A stretch of DNA of 64,000 nt from Bolinopsis microptera. Lineage: Eukaryota > Ctenophora > Tentaculata > Lobata > Bolinopsidae. Location: assembly GCF_026151205.1 (NCBI RefSeq), contig NC_087076.1:2565902-2629901 (forward strand), given 5' to 3'. A program made the translations under genes and the position numbers. Below, one piece after another: positions 1 to 10,459 of this stretch; the stretch's first letter is position 1; each line of letters starts with the position of its first letter. The notes beneath the pieces are model-generated. The model ran no database searches, was not told the origin of the DNA, and was given only the letters and a program-made list of their open reading frames with translations.

Positions 1-314
1 TAACAACAATTATTGGGTGTTGGTGGAAGCTAGATATAGCAGGAAGTAGCATTCAGAGATTGCTAGAAAGAGCTAGAATGGAGGTAGCAGAATTGAAGGA
101 AACTAGAAGTAGATTCTACTACATGAGGTTGGATTGGAGGTAATTAGCCATAATAGCCAAACAGTACTGAAGAGAGCCCAACTTGTGGTAAGACCGGGAT
201 CCCGGCTTAATCCCGGTCCCGGTCTTAATCCCGGTCCCAGCACTTTTTCCCAGTCCCGGTCAAAAAAGCAGTCTCGGTCGATCCTTGGCTTTAACGAGAT
301 GGAAGCAACCAGAG

Positions 315-500
315 GGATGGTTAGATGTATAAATTTGGGGATTGAAGTGGTTTGAAGTAACCAGAGAGATGGTTAGATGTATAAATTTGGGGATTGAAGT
401 GGTTTGAAGTAACCAGAGAGATGGTTAGATGTATAAATTTGGGGTTGAAGTGGTTTGAAGTAACAAGAGAGATGGTTAGATGTATACATTTGTGGATAAG
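315..500. repeat. Tandem repeat, period about 52 bp
   Basis: The motif gatggttagatgtata recurs at about 315, 368, 420 and 471, inside a longer unit that also contains gattgaagtggtttgaagta. About 3.5 copies are present with small length differences. Just upstream, 186-270 is a separate low-complexity patch of repeated cccggtcccggt and ttaatcccggt. Confidence 0.85.
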
Positions 501-1296
501 ATAAGATAGCTGGAAGGAGCTTCTGAAACTGAATTGTGTTGCTCCATAAATATTATCTGAATGTGTTCATGCTGAACATTTTGCTGTGCTGCAAGTGAAG
601 TATCTGTAAGACTTTTTTAGCCCGGGATACCAAAATTAAGTACATGTGTTACTAACTTAGGATGCACGAAAGTTAAAACAGTTTTTAATGAATATCTCCA
701 AAACTAAGCACTATAAACCCTATGTTGCTTTATAGCTTGTAAATAAATGTGGCCTTTGCAGTTAGTTTGAGGTAAAAGAGAGGCCCCTACAACGTTCAGA
801 AGCCGAGATACAAAAGTCATATATTTGCGCCTGAGGGTAATTTAGAAATGTCCCCCTAGGGTTGGGATTACTGATAGAAATTGCGTACCTTATCAATTCT
901 GATCCAGAATGACCTTACAAAAGACCTGGTTTCTAGAAAAGTTGTAGACACCAAACTGCATACTCGATGTCAATAAGCTTCTAGAGTAGATTTTTTCACT
1001 CTCGCCCCAGTGAAAATCGGTTTTTCTGGATTTTTTCCAAAAGTAAGCATTTTGGGCCTTTATACCCTTCATAGTGTCAATATAAATATGTGCATTGCGG
1101 TCATTTTAAGCCAAAGTTTGAGTCTCTAAGACCTTCAGAAGCTGAGATACATATTTCCCATACATGCGCCTAATGTGAAATATGGGCGTGGCCCCCACAG
1201 GGTTGGGACTAGCGACACAAAATGTGCCCCTTGGTGATTTGAGTTACCAATGACCTAATTAACCCGATTCAGTATCAAAAAACTCTGTACATCGAA
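501..1296. other. Non-coding flank of the retroelement
   Basis: No convincing exon is visible on either strand. Two imperfectly similar stretches around 770-830 and 1110-1160 (both containing 'aagccgagatac' or 'aagctgagatac' motifs) suggest an old internal duplication, possibly part of the 5' region of the adjacent retroelement. Confidence 0.4.
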
Positions 1297-1713
1297 GTGC
1301 ACACTCAATCCCTCCCTGCTACTAGAGTACAAGTAGTAGACTCAGTTAAAGTAGTAGAAACATATCATTCTGTTGAAGTAGGAACTTCTAACAATCATAG
1401 CCCAGTTGAGGCTCCAATCAGAAATGGAAGCAACCCTGATGCCCCTTCTGTTGTGTATCCATGTGGTAAATGCTCTCATGATGTCACCGGCTTCGAATGC
1501 GTTAAGTGTGATGGTCCCTGTGAAAAATGGTATCATACTAAGTGTTGTATGCACAAAAAAACTTTTGAAAAACTTGGGCAACACTCAGAAGTAATGTGGG
1601 TATGTAAGAATTGTAAGGCCCTAGAGAAGAAACCGGCTAAGCTAGTTAAAGTAGTTAAATGGGGTAATTATGCTTCTTTAAGTGAGATATCCAATGCTGC
1701 TGATTTAGCCTAG
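1297..1713 (+). pseudogene. PHD-finger fragment of the retroelement
   Basis: A 138-codon open frame whose second half has C4HC3 zinc-finger spacing: CGKC, then FECVKC about eight residues later, then WYHTKCC, then WVCKNC. This matches a PHD finger. The frame opens without a convincing ATG and closes with a stop after a lysine-rich stretch. In related elements a PHD finger precedes the RT polyprotein, probably contacting chromatin or nucleic acid (inference). It could be a cellular PHD gene fragment, but its position upstream of the RT argues for element origin. Confidence 0.65.
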
Positions 1714-2545
1714 TAAAACAAATTTTTTTTTTAGTAAAACAAATTTTATTTTATACCCACAATCAATTCATATTTAGTTCAAATATTTAAAGTCAAAATA
1801 ACCATTTCACATAAGTGGTTATATTATAATAAAATAATTTGTGATAAATTAATAAATTAATTTACACTCAAAAATGAACAAAATATACACAATTTTTACC
1901 TAGTGCAACACTGGTTCAGCGCGCGGCTGATCGAAAAAGTTTGATTTGATTTACTAACTACAGTGTACAGCGTACATGAAAAAATTACTTACTGAATCTT
2001 TTAATACTAGACACATTTTAATTCAGATGTTGTTCAATGAGTTAGCCACAAAAATGTTCAAATTATGTAGGAGGGTAAAGGACACAATTGCTAGTAGTGC
2101 TTCTTTGTGCCCGTTGACTACAATGAACATTTTGCGGAGTTTCTCCAGACGGCTTTTATCGGAGTGCGTGTTATTTACTTGGTTATGCACAAGCCAGGCC
2201 AACATTTTGTTTTTGTGTCAGCCGTGCTACCAGGTTGCAGAGTATTATAAACACTAAACAATTATACACTATACAAATTTGCTAATACAATATCATGCAG
2301 AGTCCGATCTAGCTGCAAACGTCAGACACCACAGTTCAGCCGCCAAGTACCGTTTAAGTGAACACCGAAACACGAGGTTTAGGTGTCATTTTGTAAATCA
2401 TTTTATGGATGGATAATTCAGTAATTGTTGAAGAAAATTACAGTCACTGCCACCTATAACGTTATGTCATGGGTCTGATTAACGGCCAAGAATAAACGTA
2501 CGTGCGCGCTTAAGAAACCCGCGCAAATGTTGAGAGTGTACAGAA

Positions 2546-3145
2546 ATGTACAGTGAAATTATGAAATGGACCAAGAACATGTTCCTAGTGCCACGGGGCA
2601 AAGTGGGCAACGCCTTCATTTTTGAAGTAAGCAGATTACTCAACCTGTTTAATGACAAGACAGAATGGGAGAGTATAGCGTTGAGATTACTATTTATCTT
2701 CATTCCTATGATGCTGCAAAAACCATCTAAAAACTCTCGTGCAAAGGATCACAACATCTATCTTGATAAAAGGCTCAAGTTATGGAAAGTTGGGGACTTA
2801 AACGCTATAATCAGTGAAGGGTGTGAGATTCAGAAACGACTTGAAGAAACACGTAAAGCCCAGGAGAGATCCCTTGCTACCAAGTTTGCACAGCTCATGA
2901 TCCATGGCAAAGTCTCAGCAGCAACCAGTCTCATAAATCGTCAAAGTGGTGGACTGTTGGATGTTGATGAAACCGTTATTGGACAGCTAAAGGAAAAGCA
3001 CTCCTACAAGATTAGCCTTGCTAAAAGTCGCCTGAAAAAGGCACTTCTAAAGCTGCAACATGCTTATAATGATTCGGCATGGACCACAAGCGATTATGAC
3101 ATAATGCAGCTGTCATTTGAAAACAATCCCCTTCATCAAATTTAA
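2546..3145 (+). pseudogene. N-terminal domain of the retroelement polyprotein, interrupted
   Basis: This frame contains a stretch ending PMMLQKPSKNSRAKDH, followed by LDKRLKLWKVGD and then FAQLMIHGKVSAATSL. I recognise this segment from intact relatives, where it lies immediately N-terminal to the RT. Homology runs to about residue 152 (LKEKHS, near 3003). The remaining codons look unrelated and belong to an inserted sequence. Intact relatives read KHP followed by a short linker at this point, and that continuation reappears at 3862. Confidence 0.65.
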
Positions 3146-3861
3146 TCCAGTGATCTCGGCCCACAGGCTCCTCCTATTGAACAATTTTGATTTTGGTAAA
3201 TGTGTGCTGACTCCACCACCTATGTATTTAACCTAATATTTAGTGTATTACAGGTAGAAATTGACTTAGGTAGGTATTTTTCTCTTAGGTAGATATTAAG
3301 AATTTGGTTAATTTCTTAATTGTATGACTATTTCCATTACTGAGACGTTTTTAACATTTAATTTAGGAGGGTTTTCGAAATTTTTATAGGACTGGTTCAC
3401 AGAGTGAACAGATTCCAGATTTATATATTTTTAAACTGATATTTAATAAATGATTAAAAGAAATTTTAAAGTTGCCATTAGATCCAAAAATACACCCATT
3501 ATGCTCACTTAAAAACAACTCTAAATCAGTAGGCTGTCACTCTATTAATGCACCACACCGCTACCTCCACTGCACTAATAGTTATACAATAAATTCTACA
3601 ATCCTAATTTTGTATCGTTATGGAGACCGGTGTTCATACAAAACATTTACTAGGTTGCCGTTTGGTGTGAGCAATAGCGAACAGCACGCACACTCCTTTG
3701 CCCCGTCAACCTATATCTAATCTATTTAAAGAGTGACAACCATACTGCACATTGAATTAGGATTCCGTTAAATATCAAATTGATTTATTGTAAACTTGTT
3801 TAATCTGTAATAAATGGCATAAAATTGAAATTTTTGTTTAACTGAAATTTTTGTTTAACTG
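3003..3861. mobile_element. Unidentified nested insertion inside the retroelement ORF
   Basis: The polyprotein homology stops after ...LKEKH at about 3003 and resumes with HPSAMNAADE at 3862, so about 860 bp have been inserted (or replaced the junction). The interval is AT-rich and contains one short open frame with no recognisable product. Its right end carries a 17-bp direct repeat (ctgaaatttttgtttaa) at about 3840-3858. No clear terminal inverted repeat or target-site duplication was seen. Confidence 0.5.
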
Positions 3862-6162
3862 CATCCCTCTGCTATGAATGCAGCAGATGAAATTTTGATC
3901 ACAGGTAACAAAGTGGCAGTCGAAGAAGTTATCTTTGAAGCCATCGATTCAATGTTAGTGAAAAAGGCTGCTAAGCTGACATCAGGATCAGGTGGACCAA
4001 CACTAGTAGATTCAGAGTGCTGGCAGCACATCCTGTGTTGTAGTGCATTTAGTAAATCCCAAGAGCTTGTCGCTGAAGCAATTGCCAGATTAGCCAGGCG
4101 TGTATGTACAGAAGATGTAGATTTCAAATCAATAGCAGTGCTCACAGCTGGTAGGCTTGTCCCCTTAGATAAATGTCCAGGCCTAAGACCAATTGGTATT
4201 GGTAAGATCCTGAGACGGATTATTGGGAAGTGTGTGATGATGGTATTAAAAAAAGATGTTCAGAAGAATGCTGGACCACTTCAAACATGTGCAGGCCATG
4301 AAGGGGGGATCGAGGCAGCAATACATGCTATGGCAGAGGTGCACGATGATGAGGACATGGAAGCCATTTTGTTAGTGGATGCTTCCAACGCATTCAACGC
4401 TCTCAATAGGACTGCTGCTACCAACAACATGCAATATGTTTGCCCACCACTTGCTAAATATTTTGAGAACACCTACAGAGAACCAACAGACCTTTATGTG
4501 GCAAACAGCAAGGGAGTGATCATCAAGAGCTGCGAAGGTTTCACTCAAGGAGACAATATTGCCACTGGTGGATATGCTCTTAGCACCAAGCCACTTATCA
4601 ACCGCCTGAGAAACATCATCAAACAGGTGTGGTTTGCCGATGATAGTGCTGCTGGAGGGAAATTGGAGGCAGTGTATAAGTGGTGGAAGGAGTTGCTCCA
4701 AGTTGGACCTAAGTATGGTTATTTTCCTAACCCATCTAAAAGCATTCTAGTAGTGAAGGACCCTCAGATGATCGACCAGGCCAAGGCATTGTTTGGAGAG
4801 TTCAATATGCAAATAACATCAGGCACAAGGCATCTTGGTGCAGTACTTGGCAATACAGGTGTCAAAGATCAGTACATTGCCGATAAGGTCCAAGGGTGGT
4901 GCGAAGACATCAAGATGCTAGCTGATATTGCAGAATCTGAGCCTCAAGCAGCCTATTCAGCCTACATCTCTGGCATACAACACTGATGGAAGTTTGTTCA
5001 AAGGACTGTTCCTCATATCTCTGAAGCCATGGAGCCGCTAGAACATGAAATAAGACAAAAGCTTCTGCCAAAGATGCTGGGCAGGGAGATTTCAGACTTA
5101 GAGAGGGACGTGTTAAGTCTACCAATAAGATTGGGAGGATTGGGCATTGGTAAACCCCACGAGGAATGCCAGTCTGAGTACACAGCTTCCAAGCTACTCA
5201 CCACCGAGCTTACAAAGGCAATAGTGGACCAACAGGAAGTTTACACTGCATCCAGTAACCTCACCAAATCAGGGAAAGAAATGATAAAAAATTTGAAGAA
5301 TTCCGAGCTCCAAGCCAAGTTTAACGCTATAGCTGAAAGATGTGGCACCTCCTCTAAGAGAGCACTACTAACAGCAAGAGAAAAGGGAGCGTCCAGTTGG
5401 CTTAACACATTGCCACTTCAGCAGTATGGCTACACTCTGAACAAAGAGGAGTTTCGAGACAGTGTCTGCTTACGCTACAGTTGGTGGATACCAAACACTC
5501 CCATCACCTGTGGATGTGGGAAAACAAGTGATCTTGACCACCTTCTCACCTGTAAGCTAGGGGGCTACGTGATAATGACCCACAACAACATCAGAGACAC
5601 AATGGCAAATCTACTTCGTGAGGTATGTCATGATGTAAAAGTTGAACCCCAGCTACAGAAGGTGAATGAGGGTGACTGCCTCAACCCCAAGACTATAACA
5701 GGTGACCAAGCTCGGCTTGATGTATCTGCTAGAGGAGTTTGGACTCCATTTGATAAGACCTTTCTTGACATAAGGGTTTCACACCCCAATTGCTTATCAA
5801 ACAGGACAAAAACTCTTTAAGAAGTATACGAAGAGAACGAGAAAGATAAGAAGGACGAGTACTTGGAGAGAGTGTTGAATGTGGAGAAGGCTACCTTCAC
5901 CCCGGCTGTATTCCTCACATCTGGAGGAATGTCTAAAGAGTGTAAGCAGTTCGTCAACAGAGTAGCAGACCTCATTGCAAGAAAAAGGAAGGAAAGGTAC
6001 TGCGATGTAGTAAGACACGTGAGAACTAGGATAAGATTTGCAATGTTGAGAACAACTCTTATTGCTCTACGAGGGTACCGAGGAAAGAAGGTGGACACCA
6101 AACGTGAGATTCAGCTATCAGAAGTTTCATACAACCTCATCCCTGCCCCTATAATGGAGTAG
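3862..6162 (+). pseudogene. Reverse transcriptase with zinc-binding and endonuclease-like C-terminus, two in-frame stops
   Basis: The frame runs from 3862 to 6162. RT motifs are clear: LDKCPGLRPIGIGKILRR near the start, motif A LLVDASNAFNALNR, motif B FTQGDNIATGGYALST, and the catalytic box VWFADDSAAGG. Downstream are ITCGCGKTSDLDHLLTC (C-x-C...H-x3-C, a zinc knuckle) and a region with RLDVSARG...FLDIRVSHP, which fits a restriction-like (PD-D/E-x-K) nuclease fold, followed by the conserved tail TFTPAVFLTSGGM. TGA at 4984-4986 and TAA at 5818-5820 break the frame. The first could be a CpG transition of an arginine codon. The catalytic FADD residues remain intact. Confidence 0.85.
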
Positions 6163-6474
6163 ATCATGTGTTTTGTTAAAATGTTTTTGAAAAAATTATT
6201 AGTAGCAATGAATTGTGCTCTGCCAATTGCAACACTTAAAATTTGATTGTGCTCTGCCAATTGCATCACTTGATTTAATTGAATGTATATATATACTGTT
6301 TGACATATTTTTCATCGTTAAAAAAATAAATACTTCATTCTCAAATTAAAATTTAAAAATTCAAAAATATACATTCATTTTATTAAAACTTTCTCACACA
6401 TACTTTACTCACAGGACAAGACTTGGAATACAGTAGCCTAGGGTAATTTAATTTAGATGTGTGTGACCAGCCAG

Positions 6475-6906
6475 TTATAATGTTTGGAAAATAATATTTG
6501 TGCAGTCAAAGTCTTTTACGGTCCAATCAAGCAGGGCGTGGTTGTCCGCATGGTCATCGTAAACTTGTGCTCCGTCTGGGATTACGTTCAGATATATTAA
6601 CAGTAGTGTGTCTGGTGTTACTTCAGCTAACTCTGCTTCACTCTGGAGTAAGAAGAAATAGCTGACAATGTCAGTATATGAGTTGGATGCCGGCTTTAAA
6701 TTCCAGACTTCGTTTATGCTTGTAACTCTGCTAAGCGTCCCATCTATTAGTTCTTCTAACATGCTTAGAGCTTTCTACGGTTACGTATCTTCTTATATAG
6801 CTGTTTCCGCTAATAGCACATCTAGCTGTTTACGCATGCCCGGATCATGCTCTTCTTTAGTGCATCCGTAAGTGTTGCTGTAGCCGCTAAGTATCGTCTT
6901 CTCCAT
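6475..6906 (-). pseudogene. Unrecognised ORF with a cluster of three in-frame stops
   Basis: An ATG at 6906-6904 opens a frame (start MEKTILSGYSNTYG) that meets TAA, TAA and TAG within about 24 nt (about 6770-6795). The same frame then reopens as a 95-codon stretch from 6762 to 6475 containing ELIDGTLSRV and YDDHADNHALLDWTV. The two halves share frame, so this may be a decayed gene, or a real gene whose middle is wrongly read. I recognise no family, and there is no flanking support. Confidence 0.3.
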
Positions 6907-6939
6907 AATAATAAATATATATGGTCCTCTTATATCTCT

Positions 6940-7490
6940 TCCCTTGCTATGCAAGCCCTGTCTCTTGTTTATACAATTTTTAACCCGTATATTGGTTAGA
7001 CTGTGTATTCGTTATGTATTTTATATTATACAGCTTTGTGTACAAGTAATTATTGTTATTTACTGGACTAAGGGGTATACATGTGTTGGAGTTTTTCTCT
7101 TATTTTTTTTCTCTTGCTCTGCATGCCCTGATTCTTGTATAAACATGATGTTTGTTTAAATATTGTATATTCTTGTATTGATTGTGGTATTTTGTGGGTC
7201 AGATTCAGCAATACCCAATGGGTACTTGCTGAATCACTGTTTTATACACTCTGTAGCCAGTCCCTGTGTTCCGTCCCTTGCCCTGCAAGCCCTGTTTCTT
7301 GATTATACAGCATTTATTTATCGTGTATTACATTGTAGTATGTAATAAACATTTGTAGTAGTGTAGGATTGTTTGAATTTCTTTTTGCTAGGTTTTATAA
7401 TAGTTATTTGTATAATTTGTGATTGTTTCTCCCGGTTTTCTTCCCTTGCGTAGCAAGCCCTGTCTCTTGTAAAAACAACCTCGAAAGATT
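6940..7490. repeat. Degenerate tandem repeat, about 165-bp period
   Basis: A conserved core close to cttgctatgcaagccctg, followed by a tctcttg-like tail, appears at about 6945, 7110, 7275 and 7443, each copy followed by an AT-rich filler. Spacing is about 161-168 bp. No coding potential is visible. Confidence 0.7.
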
Positions 7491-7520
7491 TGTAGATACA
7501 CATAGTCTCTACACCTTTAC

Positions 7521-7596
7521 CCTCTGGTCCCTAGGGTCAGCTGATCCCGGGCCAGAGGAAAACTACCGACTGCCAAGGTTTGACGCCTAGGCAGTC
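7521..7596. other. Two adjacent short hairpins after the 165-bp repeats
   Basis: CCTCTGG (7521-7527) pairs with CCAGAGG (7552-7558), and GACTGCC (7568-7574) pairs with GGCAGTC (7590-7596). Both stems are perfect 7-mers with GC-rich loops, and they lie 9 nt apart. The function is unknown. This could be a structured end of a transposable element. Confidence 0.5.
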
Positions 7597-8178
7597 GAGA
7601 CCTCTTATTGAGACCCTTTATAATAATAAATCTATACTGTTACATAATTTAAAAATTATGGCCCCTTATTCTCTTATTGTGGGCAGCGTATGTGTCTTTA
7701 TTTAAGTGTCCTGATTTAAAAATCATCTGAGTGACTGCATTAAAATAATTTAAGGAGAGTACCATAAAAACGTTAAAACAAAAGGAGTAACAACTAGAAC
7801 ATCTCTCTCTCTCACAACTAGAACATACTACTGTAATATTAATATCAACATTAGAACAAAATACAGTCTGAACCTAATTCTCTTCTCCTACGGTTGAGTA
7901 TAGAGGAACCATCTTTGGCGTGTATTAGGGACTTAGACCATTACAAATACCCTGCTGTAAGTTTGCAAGGCATGTGGACTAAGTGGGTCGAGAGTACTCG
8001 ACTTGGAAGTGGGTGTTGAGAATTCTCAACTAAACTAGAAGATAATGACGTCCAGAAGATGAGGCAGTAGATGGAGTAGTAGAGGAGTAACTAGTAGAGG
8101 CTGAAGGGGGAGTGATGTCATAAGGAGATGTAGGACATGAAGGGGGATGGAGGTAAAGGAGCACTATAAGTATCAATT

Positions 8179-8740
8179 CTATGATAGTTCACCGATGGCG
8201 ATCTGTGCTAAAGATCGGAAGGCAGTGATGCTGTCATCACTACTATCTCTTAAGATAGACCAGCATGGTTGGTCACTAGTGGAGTGCTCTTGAATGGTTT
8301 CTCTGTAGGAACAGCAGTACAGTGGACAAGAGAAGATTCGATGGTATTTGTTGTCCAACATCTGACAATTCGCAGTTGTTGGCAACCCTTGCCTTGAATG
8401 CTGTGAAGGTGATGTCATGGCCATGCAAGAGAGACATTACTTAAGTGTCTGTGCTCCTGCTTGAATAGCGAGGAAACAACTTTTTGCTCCTCTCATCGAT
8501 GTTGTCCAGTATCTCACCCGGATTTATTCTAGGGTTCAGTAGGAGATGTTTATTCCAAGTGAAGTCCATAAAGCGGGTTATTTCGTCTTTTGAATAGCTG
8601 ACAACACCGTTGTGGACACTAGGCAGAAGGTCTATTCTGCTTCTGTTGAGCTCGTTAGACCCCCTTGTCCACGTTCTCCATACCTTCACTGATTGTCCTA
8701 CTAAATTGGCGTTTGACCCATCATTCATTGTTGAGTATTG
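8179..8740 (-). pseudogene. Possible 3' end of a retroelement ORF
   Basis: Two adjacent open frames on the minus strand. The first (8728-8441) contains NGVVSYSKDEITRFMDFTWNKH. The second (8424-8179) contains NCQMLDNKYHRIFSCPLYCC, then a hydrophilic tail ending AFRSLAQIAIGELS. The H...CPLY motif followed by a short tail resembles the C-terminal end of many LINE ORF2 proteins. No RT motif is present, so the assignment is weak. Confidence 0.3.
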
Positions 8741-8760
8741 AGGATGTTTATGTCAGCAGG

Positions 8761-10459
8761 TCAATGGACTTTACTTTGCTCCACTTCACTTCTCAATAGA
8801 AACTAGTCCGTACCGAATACAGAGAACTCAGAACATCCTGTATGACTAAGTATTAGAAGTTTGTACATTAAGTATTACATTAAGTATTATATTATGCAGT
8901 GATGAATGCTTTAATATAAAATGTTAAATTGTCCTTGACAGCATCAAAAATATCAATCACAACCAAAGTTAAGAATAGCCTTAGCGTGAGGCGTGAGCGT
9001 AATGTGAGCTAATCATAAAATTCTAAAACAACTATAATTATAACTACATATCATTTTGCGGAACTTTGCTTAAAATTTTGAATTTTAACTCCATTTTAAA
9101 ACTGAAATTGGTCAATGGAGGGTAAATTTGTTGTGTTCTTATGCTGTTGCCGAGCATAAGCCGGTAAAATCTCTTGAAAAGTGTGTTTCTAGAGCAAAAC
9201 GCGCAGTTTTGCCTATACTACTAGTACCATAGTTAAGTTTTTCCAAATTGTCCCACATTCAAACACCGATTTGGCGCCCCCCACTCCTTAGATTGGGCCA
9301 TTTCAGCGGGTCGGCGCGGCAGGGCCTTTCGTTGAGCCACTGTGTTAATGCGCCCGTGCACGTTCAAACATTCTAGATGACCACAGGCTTTCTAGTACAT
9401 ATTATATATATTGCAGGGTGTTCACCAAACATTTGTATGGTATTAAACATTTGTAGGTTAATTTACAAAGGAGCAAGCGCTCATTTTCATTGGCTGGATA
9501 TACAGAGATGGATGGCATTCATTCAAAATCAACCAAGTCAGATATCAAAACTTTAACATATTTCTCAAAATTTCGAATATTGTGAGGCAACATTCACGGC
9601 AACATATGTGGAGAATATTTATTATTTTCCCCTATACTAGTTTGGACCAATTACTGCGGTAAAGAAAAAAACCTGATATAGAGAAGTTCACATGATCCAA
9701 ATCCCCAGTATCTGTAGACTCTCAGATAAGGCATGGTATATAGAGGGTTGACTGTAAAAGAATACCTTATGTACCACAACCTGTATTATATTGTCTCCAT
9801 AATCTACAAGTGCCTTTTTTTCTTGAAATAAGAATATCTAAATACTACACTGTACATCTAAATTATCATCTGGATTCTTGATGAGCTAAGTATTCTTTTC
9901 ATGCTTTTTTAATTTTGAAGAAAAATGTTAGAAAATCAGAATGATCATTGACAAGGCAGAGACACTACAGATACAATATGGTATGATCACCTTGATAATT
10001 TGTTACATATCCTGTAATTATGTGCACATTATATATACTTTGCCTTGGTTTCAGTAAAAAAGTAGCTGACAGTTTTAAGATTGACTGCCTAGCCTCTAAT
10101 CTGATATATTTGTATCTATTTTTAAATTACATGTAAGTTGAAAAGAGATACAAATATATATTTATACACTGTTACATGTTTCAGGCGATAGAACTTATAA
10201 TAATTTGTATTGTGTATGTGACACAAATAAAAGTTTATGCTAATAAATAGATATTCCTGTATAGCTTCATTTTAAACGGATCATAAAAAACTGTGGCATT
10301 TTGTTGTAAATATTGAAACTTTAATGCTAGCTTAAAAACTTTTATTAAAGCAAAACTAACAGCATATTTTTAGGAATGTGTTTTGTGTGTGGACAAGTGA
10401 AATGAACAGACGGCTAACAAGAATTAACAGGAATTTATCGACCTTCTAAAACTACAAAC
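8761..10459. other. Intergenic DNA upstream of the DNAJA-like gene
   Basis: AT-rich sequence with no supported exon. I looked for a J-domain exon (HPD codons followed by a lysine-rich helix) on the plus strand and found none. A GC-richer patch lies at about 9280-9360. Confidence 0.6.

Larger units (their letters stand above)
1297..6162 (+). mobile_element. Decayed non-LTR-like retroelement with PHD finger, RT and endonuclease-like tail
   Basis: Three coding blocks in the order seen in intact relatives of this invertebrate element family, as I recall them: a PHD finger (1297-1713), an N-terminal domain (2546 to about 3003) and a reverse transcriptase with a zinc-binding and endonuclease-like tail (3862-6162). 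The blocks lie in different frames, separated by non-coding sequence. A nested insertion of about 860 bp separates blocks two and three, and two in-frame stops interrupt the third. The copy is therefore dead. No poly(A) tail, clear 3' terminus or target-site duplication could be fixed. Confidence 0.8.

Noticed and set aside
8513-8526. CACCCGGAT (HPD) as a possible J-domain exon for the DNAJA-like gene
   Set aside because: The surrounding frame hits a stop two codons later and lacks the flanking helices of a J domain.
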